NCBI GenBank assembly: GCA_030849065.1
Contig: JASAON010001552.1
Coordinates: forward strand, 1 to 53,773
Source: Jaenimonas drosophilae
Lineage: Eukaryota > Euglenozoa > Kinetoplastea > Trypanosomatida > Trypanosomatidae
Direction of reading: 5' to 3'
DNA length: 53,773 bases
Part shown: positions 8,591-17,901 of the stretch, piece after piece
Position numbering within the stretch: position 1 is the first letter of the stretch
Layout: every line of letters starts with the position of its first letter
The notes under the pieces: model-generated
Told to the model about the DNA's origin: nothing
The model's database searches: none
The model's input: only the letters and a program-made list of their open reading frames with translations
Program-made: the position numbers and the translations under genes

Positions 8591-11416
8591 ATGTTCACGA
8601 AGAAACGCCCCGCTGTTCATCGGGCGAGGCCCAACTCCGCCAGCGGCTTGGGTGCCGGCGCCACGCGCAAAGACATTGGCTGCGGTATCCACGGATGTGG
8701 TTTATGCGCGCATGCCGTCCACGGCACACGTGGGCCATCGATTGCCCCGAGTGAGGTGGTCATCATCCCGGACACCAACATCATCCTGCACAACATGAAT
8801 GCCCTGGAGGACTCTAGAATACAAAATCTAATTCTCCTCAGCTCCGTCTTGGCAGAGGTCCAGAATAGAAACAAGGCCATCTACGCCCGACTTCAGCGGG
8901 TGATGAATGACCCACACAAGCAGCTCTACGTCTTCAGCAACGACCACCACGAGCAAACCCAGTGCCTCCGCAACAAGGATGAGAGCCCCAACGACTACAT
9001 TGATCGCTGTCTTCGGGTGGCGGCAGTGTGGTTTGCGCGGCATGTGGCGGCAGCCTTCCCCTCCATCCCCACACGGGTGGCCCTCGTCTCGCACGATCGT
9101 GCCCTGAAGGAGCACCTATGCTCCTCCGACGAGCTCAAGAGCACGCCCAACCTCACCTGTTCAGGGCTGCGGGAGCTTATTCAGGAGGTCATCGCCGCCG
9201 ACTCCGACCTCCTGGAGAAGGTTCAGTACGTCATTCCTGAAGGAATGAAGGAGGGCCCACGCACTGGTGCCCTCTTTGAGGAGCATCTCTCCACAGCCTC
9301 CATGAACGCTGGCCTTGAAAACGGTGCGTTGATCAAGGGTAAGTTGCGTGTTAGCGACACGAGCTGCTTCTTTGGTGAAATCCGTGGCAAGTTTGAGGGC
9401 CACAACTTTGAACGTGTGGTGGTACCTGGACGTGCCAACATGAACCGCGCCATTCACGATGATGTGGTGGCGGTGCAGCTGCTTCCGGTGTCGGCGTGGA
9501 GAGGGGCCAAGGGGGCCGAACCGCTCGATGATGGGGTCGGGGAGGAGGAAGCCCTCACACGAGGGTATCGCCCGAGTGGCAAGGTGGTTGGCATCCTCGC
9601 GCAACGCCGACGGCCCTTTTGTGGCAGCATCGACGCCGATGAGCTGGAAAAACTGCCAGCCGGCACCTCCGGCAACGTCTCGGTGCTTTTCCAGCCCAAG
9701 GACAACCGCATCCCACGCATCCGCATCTCCACCAGCCACGTTGCCGACTTAAAGGATAAGCGGCTGAGTGTGGTGATTGATGATTGGGCGGCCTTCAGCA
9801 GCTTTCCCTCGGGCCACTACGTGGATGTGCTGGGCACCATTGGGGATAAAGACACCGAGGCCACGGTGATCCTGCTGGAGAATGACATCCCCCACTACGA
9901 CTTCAGCGACATGGTCTATGACTGCCTCCCCAAGGGTGAGTGGTCTGTGAGCGAGGAGGAAGTGGAGAAACGATTGGACCTGCGTGATTTGTGCGTCGTG
10001 AGCGTGGATCCGCTCGGCTGCCGAGACATTGATGATGCCCTCCACTGCCGTGTGGTGAATGGGAACCATTTGGAGGTGGGTGTCCATATCGCCGACGTGA
10101 CGCACTTTTTGCACGAGGAAACGCCCATGGATGAGGAGGCGGCCAAGCGGAGTACGAGTGTGTATCTGGTGGATCGCCGCATCAACATGCTTCCCCAGCT
10201 TCTCACGGAAAATCTGTGTTCCCTCGTCGAGGCCGAAGATCGCTACGCCTTCACCATCCTGTGGGAATTTGATGAAAACCTCAACGTGGTGCGCGATTGG
10301 TTTGGCAAGTCCATCATCCGCTCCAAGGGTGCCCTCTACTACGGTGATGCACAGCGCATGATTGACGATGCGCAGGACCACTCCGACATCGCCATCTCGC
10401 TGCGCCACTTGATGCGTCTCAGCCGCCACTTCAAGGCCCTCCGTGAGAAGGACGGCGCCCTCTTCCTCGCCTCACAAGAATTCAAGTTTAAAGTGGATAA
10501 CGACCACGTCAACCCAACTGACATGCAAGTATATCAAACCTTCGAGGCCAACTCCATGATTGAGGAGTGGATGCTCTACGCCAATGCAGCCGCGGCCACC
10601 AAGGTGTACGAGAGCTTCCCCCGCTGGACCCTCCTTCGTCGTCATCAACGTCCCGCCGAAGGTGCCTTTGAGACCCTCAACGAGGCCCTCGACCGCAAGA
10701 TGCACGTCCGCCTCAACGACGCCACGAGCCTCACCCTCAATCAATCCCTGGATAAGTGCGTTGACCCGAACGACTCCTACTTCAACAAGCTCATCCGCAT
10801 CCTGACCACGCGTTGTTTGCGTCAGGCGCAGTACTTCTCCAGTGGGGAGGTTCCCAAGGACGAATTTCACCACTTTGGTCTCGCCATGCCCATTTACACC
10901 CACTTCACTTCCCCTATTCGTCGTTATGCCGATGTCATTGTGCATCGCCAGCTCGCCGCCGCCATTGGCATCGCCGGGGTGAGTGCCGTCCACATGGACG
11001 CCGAGCGAATGGAAGGCATCGCAGCGAACATCAACTACCGCCACGAACAGGCACAGCGGGCTGGACGAGATTCGCAGAACCTCTTCACGGGCTTCTATCT
11101 CAGGGCCTTTGAAAACCGCAGCATTCCCGATGAAGATGGTTACGTGGTGCGTCTGACCGACTCCTACATCTTTGTGTTGGTGCCAAAGTACGGGCAGGAG
11201 AGCCGCATCCCGCTGGAGGACCTCGCCGCGGTGCCCGCCCTGCTGGACAAGGTTCGCGTGGGGATTCAAATCAAGCGCAAGGGCGATATCCTCCGCACAA
11301 CCTTGGCCTTCTCCATCATTGGGTGCATGAAGGAAGGTGCCGATGGCGGAGAACTGCTCCCCGATGAGGAGGCTGTGGCGGAGGAGCCGGAGGAGAAGCG
11401 CGCCAAGAACGATTAA
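8591..11416 (+). CDS. RRP44: Exosome 3'-5' exoribonuclease RRP44/DIS3
   Basis: RRP44/DIS3 degrades and trims RNA 3' to 5' and also has an endonucleolytic PIN domain; it acts in rRNA processing and nuclear RNA surveillance. This 941-residue protein has the full plan. The N-terminal Cys motif comes first (CGIHGCGLC, about 30-38). The PIN domain has acidic residues in PDTN (Asp61), in VLAEVQNRN and in SHD. Cold-shock/S1-type domains follow. The RNB domain has the catalytic motif SVDPLGCRDIDDALH at about 471-485 and the late motif YTHFTSPIRRYADV. A C-terminal S1-like domain and an acidic/basic tail end the protein. Both nuclease sites look intact. In trypanosomes RRP44 is known to associate only loosely with the core exosome. 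The start is the first ATG after acceptors at 8547-8588. Confidence 0.95.
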   Translation: MFTKKRPAVHRARPNSASGLGAGATRKDIGCGIHGCGLCAHAVHGTRGPSIAPSEVVIIPDTNIILHNMNALEDSRIQNLILLSSVLAEVQNRNKAIYARLQRVMNDPHKQLYVFSNDHHEQTQCLRNKDESPNDYIDRCLRVAAVWFARHVAAAFPSIPTRVALVSHDRALKEHLCSSDELKSTPNLTCSGLRELIQEVIAADSDLLEKVQYVIPEGMKEGPRTGALFEEHLSTASMNAGLENGALIKGKLRVSDTSCFFGEIRGKFEGHNFERVVVPGRANMNRAIHDDVVAVQLLPVSAWRGAKGAEPLDDGVGEEEALTRGYRPSGKVVGILAQRRRPFCGSIDADELEKLPAGTSGNVSVLFQPKDNRIPRIRISTSHVADLKDKRLSVVIDDWAAFSSFPSGHYVDVLGTIGDKDTEATVILLENDIPHYDFSDMVYDCLPKGEWSVSEEEVEKRLDLRDLCVVSVDPLGCRDIDDALHCRVVNGNHLEVGVHIADVTHFLHEETPMDEEAAKRSTSVYLVDRRINMLPQLLTENLCSLVEAEDRYAFTILWEFDENLNVVRDWFGKSIIRSKGALYYGDAQRMIDDAQDHSDIAISLRHLMRLSRHFKALREKDGALFLASQEFKFKVDNDHVNPTDMQVYQTFEANSMIEEWMLYANAAAATKVYESFPRWTLLRRHQRPAEGAFETLNEALDRKMHVRLNDATSLTLNQSLDKCVDPNDSYFNKLIRILTTRCLRQAQYFSSGEVPKDEFHHFGLAMPIYTHFTSPIRRYADVIVHRQLAAAIGIAGVSAVHMDAERMEGIAANINYRHEQAQRAGRDSQNLFTGFYLRAFENRSIPDEDGYVVRLTDSYIFVLVPKYGQESRIPLEDLAAVPALLDKVRVGIQIKRKGDILRTTLAFSIIGCMKEGADGGELLPDEEAVAEEPEEKRAKND

Positions 11417-11689
11417 GCATAGCAGCATCACGTCATAACTGCTTTCGAGTAAGCCAAGAAGACAAATCGCAGCCCAAGATGCTGCCATGAAGGCGTCTTG
11501 AATCAGGGATGATGCTGTGGAGGGGGGTGAGATGGCCTCATTCACACGGCACTGAGCTATTAATGTGGGTTCATGTTCTTCTTCCCATCTTCATGTCTTC
11601 TCTTTTTTCCTGATAATTTATAAGTTTTTTTTCTCTTTCTTGATTCCACCAAACTTGAAGAATAACCGCGTGGAAGATTAGGCTCAGGT

Positions 11690-14600
11690 ATGGCCAAAGT
11701 GTTGGACGCGTTGCTGCGCCGCGTGAGTGAGCCGAGCCTCGCCTCCACACTCACCAAGGAGGAGCTCTGCTTGGCCTTCTCCGCACTCGGCCGTCTCGCC
11801 CCACTGGAGCTGAAGCGTCCGACCGAGGCTCTCGCACAGCGATCGGAGTACATGGCGCGGCGGTGCTCCGCCAGGGAGATATCAATGATTGCCAGCGGGT
11901 GCGTGGCGCTGCGGTGGACGCGGCCCACTTTGATGGACGCCCTCATCGCCACCGCCTATCATCGCCATTACGTGAAGAAGGCTTCCACACCGATGCGGCT
12001 GGGCGATCTCGCTGTCCTCGCCGCTGGTGCGCTTTCCATGGGCCACACGCACAACACCACGCTGCATCATATGGTGGAGCTTGCCGGAGAGGGCGGGGCG
12101 TCCATCTTGGCCCAAGGCAGCAGCTCGCAGGGCGCGGGGAACTTCCTTCGTGTTGCGCGCGAAGTGCTACGCGAGAATAAAAAGGGTCGTTCTGCACTCC
12201 TGCAGATGATGCGCGCAAACCTGGCACAGGATGCGCAGCTGCAGTCGTGGATGGCGGAGTGGGAAGACACCGCCTCAGCCACACCAGAGCACTCCCCCAC
12301 GCGCACCGCGCGTGAGGGCGATGATCCAATAGAGTGGTCGTCGGAAGCAGCTCGACGGGCTATATTTCATCATCTCCTCGCAGGCCCCTCCACATCCCCA
12401 CAGAGTTCGATGGAGGAGTTGGCCCAGATGGCGGAGCTCTTCATCCACTTCGCCATCGATGACCCTGTGGCTCGTCTCTCAATGGAGGATGAGCTCCTTG
12501 CGGCGATGCGCACGGCATCCCCATCAGAAGTGCGTGGCGTCAGTCGAGTTGTGTACGAGGCACCCAACTCCTTTCCACGTGTGTGCCGTGCACTGGAGGA
12601 TCTCATGCAGGGGTCGTCCTCCTCGGCAGCTGACAGCACCACCGCACTCAAGCCGGTGAGCCCCGTTCGGGCACTCTACGCAGCATCGCTGACGGGCACG
12701 TCGGTGGAGGATGGGGCCATGGCACAACTCGCAGAAAAGATGCACGATTGGTGCCCCGATGAAGTTGCCATGGCTGCTTGCCTTTTCAGCCACCACAACA
12801 CTATTCCAGAACAGCTCACCAGGGAACTCTCCGCGGTGGTGGCTGACCTCACACCACAAGGCATTGCAGCAGCGATTCGAGCAGCTTATGGGGATTGCAC
12901 GGCGGGCTTGGCGCATGTAGCCGAGGCAGCCTTGGGCCGCATCACGATTCCACTCTTGACGAGTACCACCACGGAGGATCTACGGTCTGTGCTTGTGGTG
13001 CTGTCGGAGCCGTTCCCACGCTATTATGCTCAAGGAGCTGTCGTGGCGAAGAGGCGTGCCCAGGCAATGGAGGCGGCCCAGATCCACGTTCTCACGCTTG
13101 TGGATGTGCTGCCGCTAGCGGAGGCCATGAGCATTGTGACAGAGGCATGTGGGATAGATGGAATGCGAGACGCGGTAATGATGATGTGTGAGCGTCTTGT
13201 GGCTGAAGAAACCAACGCGTTAATCCCGCTAGATACCTGCAGTGCCATGATGCGGCTGCTGGTGAAGGCTGACCATATCCATGAGCCTCTCCTGGATAGA
13301 CTAGCCGCCAGCTATCGCCAACACTTCTTCACTGCGGAGACGTCTGCTCCATGTTTGGTGCAGGACTTCGCTGTGGATGAGGCATTGATGGACTTCGCTC
13401 ATCAACAGAGTTTGCTGGATGCGCCTGAACTTGACGGACTCACACATCTCATCATGGCTACGGTACAAAGGAATGCTGTGAAGGCCACGAGTGCCCAGCT
13501 CGCTGCCTGTGGTCTTCTCCAAGTCCAGACAATGGCAGTATCTACGGCGGCCACACAGCATGCCCTACTTCATCACATGGAACACGTGACTGAGCACCTC
13601 TCCCCACTAACCTCCATCATTAACTTCCTCTATGCCTGTAGTGAGGTCAGTGTGGAGCTGGTGCGTATAGTACTTGAGAGAACAGATGAGCTGCTTTCAC
13701 AGCACCAGGGTACCTCCATTCCTCTCGGCGCGGAGCACGTTGCAAAGGCGGTGGTTCTGCACGCTCGGTGCTTCTGCGAATCAGAAACAGCAGCGGAGAG
13801 CAGTCTTGCCGCAATCAAGTCCGCTGCTCCTCCAGCCTCCTTCTTCGCATTCCTTGAGCCACGCCTGTGGGCACTGAAGGACTCGGCCGTCCTGACCGAA
13901 GTGTGCAGCTGCGTCTATCGATGTGGTGCCAACGCATTCGCCAGTGTTCTTCTCACGCATGTAGTGAAGCGACTTGATGGGCTCTCTCCAACCCAAATCT
14001 GTCAATGCATGTACGGCCTCTCGATGGTTTCGGATGCTGGCCAGAGGCTGACGCATCAGCTCGCCTGCGGGGATGCATCCGACTACGTGATGGATCACGT
14101 GGACCTCTTCTGGAGTGGCTGCGATATTAGCCAACTGCTCGGTGGATTTGCCCGGCTGCACTGCACAAAACGCAGCCTCTACGCCGTCTTCGCAGACCGT
14201 CTATCCAACCGTGCGACTCTGGCAACCCTCAATCGTGAATCTGTGAGCCGCCTGTTTGCCGCATTTGGTGCTGTGAAGTATCTGGACAAGGCGCTCATGG
14301 ATCGACTGGCTCGCGCCTTCACAGCGCATGCGAAGGATTTGGCCACGGTGGATATGGTACTTGCGGTGAAGGGCAATAGCCGGCTGATGCTGCTCAACGA
14401 TGACTTCTATGACGAGCTGGGCAATCAACTTGCGTGCCGAGCGAATCAACTCTCCCTAAACGCGTGCTGCGATGTTGTGAAGGCATATGGGGGAGTGGAA
14501 AAGCCTCACAGTTTTTTGGCCGACGCTTGTGCGGAGCGCATCGCTGATTCTGTGGAGCTCCTACCACATGCCAACGCCGCCACAGACATCATGACGGCGT

Positions 14601-14965
14601 TGTGGCTGATGGATTACGATATCTCCGCGAAACAGCCAACCCTTAGGCTGGCTGAGTACATCTCCACCAACTCCTCGCAACTTGACAACCAAAGTATCTT
14701 GAAGCTTTGTTCCGTCATGCATGATGTGGATTGGCGGCATGATGGATTGCTTCGGGCACTAGCGGAGAGAAGTGTGACTCTAAAAAACGAGCAACAAATC
14801 ACAGGAGAGTCATGCAGGGCAGTGCTGGATGTGCTGGCGAAGTACTTGACGCACAACCACACAGCGCGGCTTGAGCTGTCCACTTTGGCGCGCAGCGTGA
14901 GCAAAGAGAGCGTGGCTCTCTCGGAGTCGGAGCAGCAGCAGTTCAACTTGCTTCTGGAGCGGTAG
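11690..14965 (+). CDS. Large alpha-helical-repeat protein, probably mitochondrial RNA-related
   Basis: This 1091-residue protein is almost entirely built of short amphipathic helices with repeated Leu/Ala spacing. Repeating units of about 35-40 residues resemble the repeats of FAST-kinase/RAP-type and octotricopeptide proteins (for example segments with AxxxxRRCSAREISMIASGC and VTEACGIDG). I see no C-terminal RAP domain; the protein stops at a short polar helix. Kinetoplastids use many such helical-repeat proteins in mitochondrial RNA processing and mitoribosome assembly, so a similar role is a reasonable guess only. The N terminus is basic and could serve as a presequence. It is the last gene of the + cluster, next to the convergent strand switch. 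The ATG at 11690 follows a strong pyrimidine tract at about 11618-11650. Confidence 0.7.
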   Translation: MAKVLDALLRRVSEPSLASTLTKEELCLAFSALGRLAPLELKRPTEALAQRSEYMARRCSAREISMIASGCVALRWTRPTLMDALIATAYHRHYVKKASTPMRLGDLAVLAAGALSMGHTHNTTLHHMVELAGEGGASILAQGSSSQGAGNFLRVAREVLRENKKGRSALLQMMRANLAQDAQLQSWMAEWEDTASATPEHSPTRTAREGDDPIEWSSEAARRAIFHHLLAGPSTSPQSSMEELAQMAELFIHFAIDDPVARLSMEDELLAAMRTASPSEVRGVSRVVYEAPNSFPRVCRALEDLMQGSSSSAADSTTALKPVSPVRALYAASLTGTSVEDGAMAQLAEKMHDWCPDEVAMAACLFSHHNTIPEQLTRELSAVVADLTPQGIAAAIRAAYGDCTAGLAHVAEAALGRITIPLLTSTTTEDLRSVLVVLSEPFPRYYAQGAVVAKRRAQAMEAAQIHVLTLVDVLPLAEAMSIVTEACGIDGMRDAVMMMCERLVAEETNALIPLDTCSAMMRLLVKADHIHEPLLDRLAASYRQHFFTAETSAPCLVQDFAVDEALMDFAHQQSLLDAPELDGLTHLIMATVQRNAVKATSAQLAACGLLQVQTMAVSTAATQHALLHHMEHVTEHLSPLTSIINFLYACSEVSVELVRIVLERTDELLSQHQGTSIPLGAEHVAKAVVLHARCFCESETAAESSLAAIKSAAPPASFFAFLEPRLWALKDSAVLTEVCSCVYRCGANAFASVLLTHVVKRLDGLSPTQICQCMYGLSMVSDAGQRLTHQLACGDASDYVMDHVDLFWSGCDISQLLGGFARLHCTKRSLYAVFADRLSNRATLATLNRESVSRLFAAFGAVKYLDKALMDRLARAFTAHAKDLATVDMVLAVKGNSRLMLLNDDFYDELGNQLACRANQLSLNACCDVVKAYGGVEKPHSFLADACAERIADSVELLPHANAATDIMTALWLMDYDISAKQPTLRLAEYISTNSSQLDNQSILKLCSVMHDVDWRHDGLLRALAERSVTLKNEQQITGESCRAVLDVLAKYLTHNHTARLELSTLARSVSKESVALSESEQQQFNLLLER

Positions 14966-15194
14966 CGTTTTCACAGGAAAAAAACAACTTTCAACTCGGC
15001 CAAAAGGGAAGCCCCCGCATGCACAACAGACGATGCGCCAAACCCGAATGCGCCCCCCTCCATCCCATCCCCCCCCCCCTTTGCCCAACCCAAGGAATAG
15101 GATAAAATACCATTAGGCGTTTCAAGGGCCAGCGTGAACAATGGCCGGGCCGGCAGCCCTTGGCTGAAAGTGTGTGCGCATGGTTTGGTGGGGG
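14966..15194. other. Convergent strand-switch region, probable transcription termination zone
   Basis: The + cluster ends at 14965 and the - cluster ends at 15195, so both polycistronic units converge on these 229 bases. It contains C runs on the + strand at 15012-15016 (5), 15053-15058 (6) and 15069-15079 (11), plus CCC at 15064-15066 and 15084-15086. The - strand thus has at least four G runs within about 35 bases and could form a G-quadruplex. In trypanosomatids such sites are termination zones marked by base J and variant histones; that applies here only by analogy. Confidence 0.7.
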
Positions 15195-16067
15195 TTAGAT
15201 GCCTCCAACGGAAACCTCGACCTGCTCCGCCGCCGAGCAAAGTGCCCAGAGGTGCGGCGCGGGCCCCGACCCGCCGCCACCGACGAGGTGAATGATGTTT
15301 TGGGCCGCAGCCGCCCCAGCGACGGTCGCCGCCACTGCGGAAACCGGCGCCGTGGCCACGACGTTGTCCAGCACCTCTTGGACATCCGTGTGGCTGAGGT
15401 TTGACAGACGCAGCTGCTCCACAACTTCCGCGGCACGAAGCACCATGGCCGCATCCACCGCGCCAGGTGCTCCGTCTTGGTAAGCCGACATCACGTGAAG
15501 GAAGAGGAGCACTTTTTGAAAGCCCAACGGGCGAGTAGACGTCTTCGCCGGGTCGTCGAGGAGCTCGGACAGCTGCACTTCCATCGACTGTCGGTCCGAA
15601 CCTTGAAGAAACAGGCTCAAGACGTAATCGCCAAAGCCGGCGAGCAGGACGCACACACGGCCCTTGTTGTGGTCAGCCAGATTGCGCTTCATTGCAGACG
15701 CACTCGACACCTGACTAACCACCACCACATGCGCTGATGCGGAAAATTTGGCGTCCACAGAGGCCATAACTGACACCCACACATCCGGATTTAGCGTGTG
15801 CAAGCACTCAACGGCTACCTCGGCCCTCGTCTGAGCTCCGCGGCCGCGCTGCAGGAGGAAGTTGTTGTCCATGTCATCACTGGTGCATGAACCAGAATCG
15901 TCAATGGAGATGGAGCGAACACCAGCAAGAAGGAGGTTCTTGGCCACCTCTGCGGCCTCCCCCTGGATGCCGCGCATCAACACGTGCGTACTCATCAACT
16001 GCTGCTGAAATGACTTCCCCCACAACCGAATTTGTCGGTCGTAGCGAGTCTTCTCTACACTGCTCAT
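15195..16067 (-). CDS. AOS1: SUMO-activating enzyme subunit 1 (AOS1/SAE1-like)
   Basis: AOS1 pairs with UBA2 to form the heterodimeric E1 that activates SUMO. This 290-residue protein opens with RYDRQIRLWGKSFQQQL, the signature of the E1 adenylation-domain N terminus. A Rossmann-like segment follows (VAKNLLLAGVRSISIDD), and later a helix with ATVAGAAAAQNIIHLVGG. As in known AOS1 proteins there is no catalytic-cysteine domain; that belongs to the partner. The usual GxGxxG loop is altered to RGIQGEAA, so nucleotide contacts may come mainly from UBA2. The NEDD8 E1 small subunit is an alternative but is typically longer. The start at 16067 is the first ATG after an AG at 16086-16087. It is the last gene of the - cluster. 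Confidence 0.75.
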   Translation of the reverse strand: MSSVEKTRYDRQIRLWGKSFQQQLMSTHVLMRGIQGEAAEVAKNLLLAGVRSISIDDSGSCTSDDMDNNFLLQRGRGAQTRAEVAVECLHTLNPDVWVSVMASVDAKFSASAHVVVVSQVSSASAMKRNLADHNKGRVCVLLAGFGDYVLSLFLQGSDRQSMEVQLSELLDDPAKTSTRPLGFQKVLLFLHVMSAYQDGAPGAVDAAMVLRAAEVVEQLRLSNLSHTDVQEVLDNVVATAPVSAVAATVAGAAAAQNIIHLVGGGGSGPAPHLWALCSAAEQVEVSVGGI

Positions 16068-16085
16068 TGCGACAACTCTCTCCTC

Positions 16086-16125
16086 CTGTGATGTTGATGG
16101 CAGAAGATGAAGGAAGAAAAATAAA
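16086..16125 (-). promoter_or_regulatory. Spliced-leader acceptor deciding the AOS1 start
   Basis: On the - strand a pyrimidine-rich tract (16102-16125) leads to an AG at 16087-16086. No ATG occurs between it and 16067. Upstream in-frame ATGs fall before the acceptor and are excluded. Confidence 0.45.
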
Positions 16126-16323
16126 GTTGTAGGGCACGAGTATCGCTGACGGTTGATCATCATCCATTGAAGCATCGAATGGCATCAAGCACAAGTCTTT
16201 AGGCAAGAACACCTCCGTTTTGTGGGTATAAACGGAAAACAGTAGAGGCAAAAGGCTCCTACCCCGAGTAGCTGAAGGAGTACGAGCAATGGTGTGGGTA
16301 TGACTGGGAAGGTGAGCAGCACG

Positions 16324-17496
16324 TCAGCTCGTCTTGATGTCTGCACCATCGCAGGACATCTCCATTCCTCCAGCGATGCAGCGCCGCACAAGTTCTTCGC
16401 CAAAAGCGACGGCTGGGGTGAGTGCCCCTGGCTTAATGCGGCCTTCGGCGTGCAGGGCAAGGGCGGACTCGGCGCACGCGGCAAGATAGATGCCGGTGCA
16501 GTCGTACATGTCGAGCTGATGCGAGAGATTCACCACCACGCGGCGGCCATCCTCGGTCCACCCAATCGTTGAGCAGCGGTAATAGGCGTTTTTCTTCTTC
16601 TTGTCGGTGGGTCCGATGCCAGAATCGGCGGGATAGAGACGGCGGAGCATCGTCCGTCGCAGAGGGCCAATGGCTAGCACAAGACCCATGGCATACAAGC
16701 TCAAGGTGGAGCCAAGAATGCTGAAAAATCCGCCCGACAACGCCTCCACATAGGAAGCCTTTGAGCCCATGAGGGAGATGGATCGACGAACGATGCGCTC
16801 ATTTCCTCCGGCCATCACGTAGGGCCCGGTGAAGTGGCCCTCTTCACGCCACATGCCAATGCGCGTGGTGGCGCGGGTTGGCTGTGCTCCGTCCACTGGC
16901 ACCAAGGAGCAGAGCGAACGATCAGGTCCCTCCATCTGCTCCATCACCGCACCAATGGAGTTTGCTGTTCCGCTGGAGATACCCGCCGTCTGCAGGGTGT
17001 AGAAGCACTTGATCTCCTTCAAGGGCGTGGGAGCTTCGCGGTGAAGGACATAGTTGGCCACGTCGGAAGGGACGCAGTCAAAGCCGCAGCACGACGCCAG
17101 CACCACATTTTTCTGCACCGCCTCCTCATGAAAGCGCTCGATCACGTGGCGAACAAAGTTGAACTCGCCTGTTGAATCCACGTAGTGTACGCCATTTCTC
17201 ACGCAAGCCTCCACGACGGGGGTGCCAACTTTGGTGAAGGGGCCCGCGCAGGAGATGATGCAGCTCGCCTGCTGGCAAACGTGGTCGAGGCTAGCGGGGT
17301 TGGTGAGGTCAACGACGAAGGAGGGAATGTCTGGGGTGAGCTCAGCCTGCAGGGCCTTGAGCTTCTCCTCACTGCGGCCAGCGATACCAAAGGAGCTTCC
17401 GCGCCCGGCCAGGCGTTGGGCGTGAAGATGGCGGCAGGTAATTTGCCCGGTGTAGCCCGTGGCACCAATCACCACAATGGATAATGGCTTCGACAT
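16324..17496 (-). CDS. Saccharopine-dehydrogenase-like oxidoreductase (SCCPDH family)
   Basis: This 390-residue protein begins with a Rossmann fold, VVIGATGYTGQI at about residues 7-18, followed by FGIAGRSEEKL. This is the typical start of the saccharopine-dehydrogenase-like/trans-acting enoyl reductase family. Further family features are the CAGPFTKVGTPVV and GVHYVDSTGEF segments and a CCGFDCVPSD motif. Length is close to the animal SCCPDH proteins (about 430). A hydrophobic helix around residues 255-280 fits the membrane/lipid-droplet-associated segment of that family. True lysine metabolism is unlikely; the substrate in this family is generally unknown. The ATG at 17496 follows a pyrimidine tract on the - strand at 17539-17567. 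Confidence 0.8.
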   Translation of the reverse strand: MSKPLSIVVIGATGYTGQITCRHLHAQRLAGRGSSFGIAGRSEEKLKALQAELTPDIPSFVVDLTNPASLDHVCQQASCIISCAGPFTKVGTPVVEACVRNGVHYVDSTGEFNFVRHVIERFHEEAVQKNVVLASCCGFDCVPSDVANYVLHREAPTPLKEIKCFYTLQTAGISSGTANSIGAVMEQMEGPDRSLCSLVPVDGAQPTRATTRIGMWREEGHFTGPYVMAGGNERIVRRSISLMGSKASYVEALSGGFFSILGSTLSLYAMGLVLAIGPLRRTMLRRLYPADSGIGPTDKKKKNAYYRCSTIGWTEDGRRVVVNLSHQLDMYDCTGIYLAACAESALALHAEGRIKPGALTPAVAFGEELVRRCIAGGMEMSCDGADIKTS

Positions 17497-17901
17497 GTGT
17501 TTTGTGAGAATGTCTGTCTCAGCTACGTCCTAACGGGTTGAGAAGAAGTAGGAAGAGGAGGAGAGGGCTCACAAGCATCAGTCCTGCAAAACAGAGATTA
17601 GTGGAGCTACCCCACTTCAGTGAAACACCAAGGGTTTCCAATACGAATTCGTGTAGTTGGGTACAAGGGCCACATCTAAGGGTGAAATCTCTGTTGTTGT
17701 GTGAGTGAGTGAGTGTGTATCTAGACAGACACAAGATGTGTGTCTCTGTTCTCTTCATCAACGCCAACGCAGTTGGCTTGGTATGTTTGTGTTTGTGTTG
17801 AAGGGAGGACCAATCCACGCCAGCCACAGCAAAGAGACCACTTCAAAGGCATGGGGTTCCTTGGCGGAGTTGCTGAAGGGGTTGTTGCTGTTGGTTGGCA
17901 C
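17497..17901 (-). promoter_or_regulatory. Intergenic UTR region with pyrimidine tract
   Basis: No gene is seen. The - strand has a long pyrimidine tract at 17539-17567 and AGs just below it, serving the oxidoreductase gene at 17496. The remainder is presumed 3' UTR of the upstream coiled-coil gene. Confidence 0.4.

Noticed and set aside
14971..15654. 227-codon frame on the - strand overlapping the strand switch
   Set aside because: Low-complexity Arg/Gly/Pro/Ala translation, antisense or alternate frame to AOS1, with no recognisable motif.
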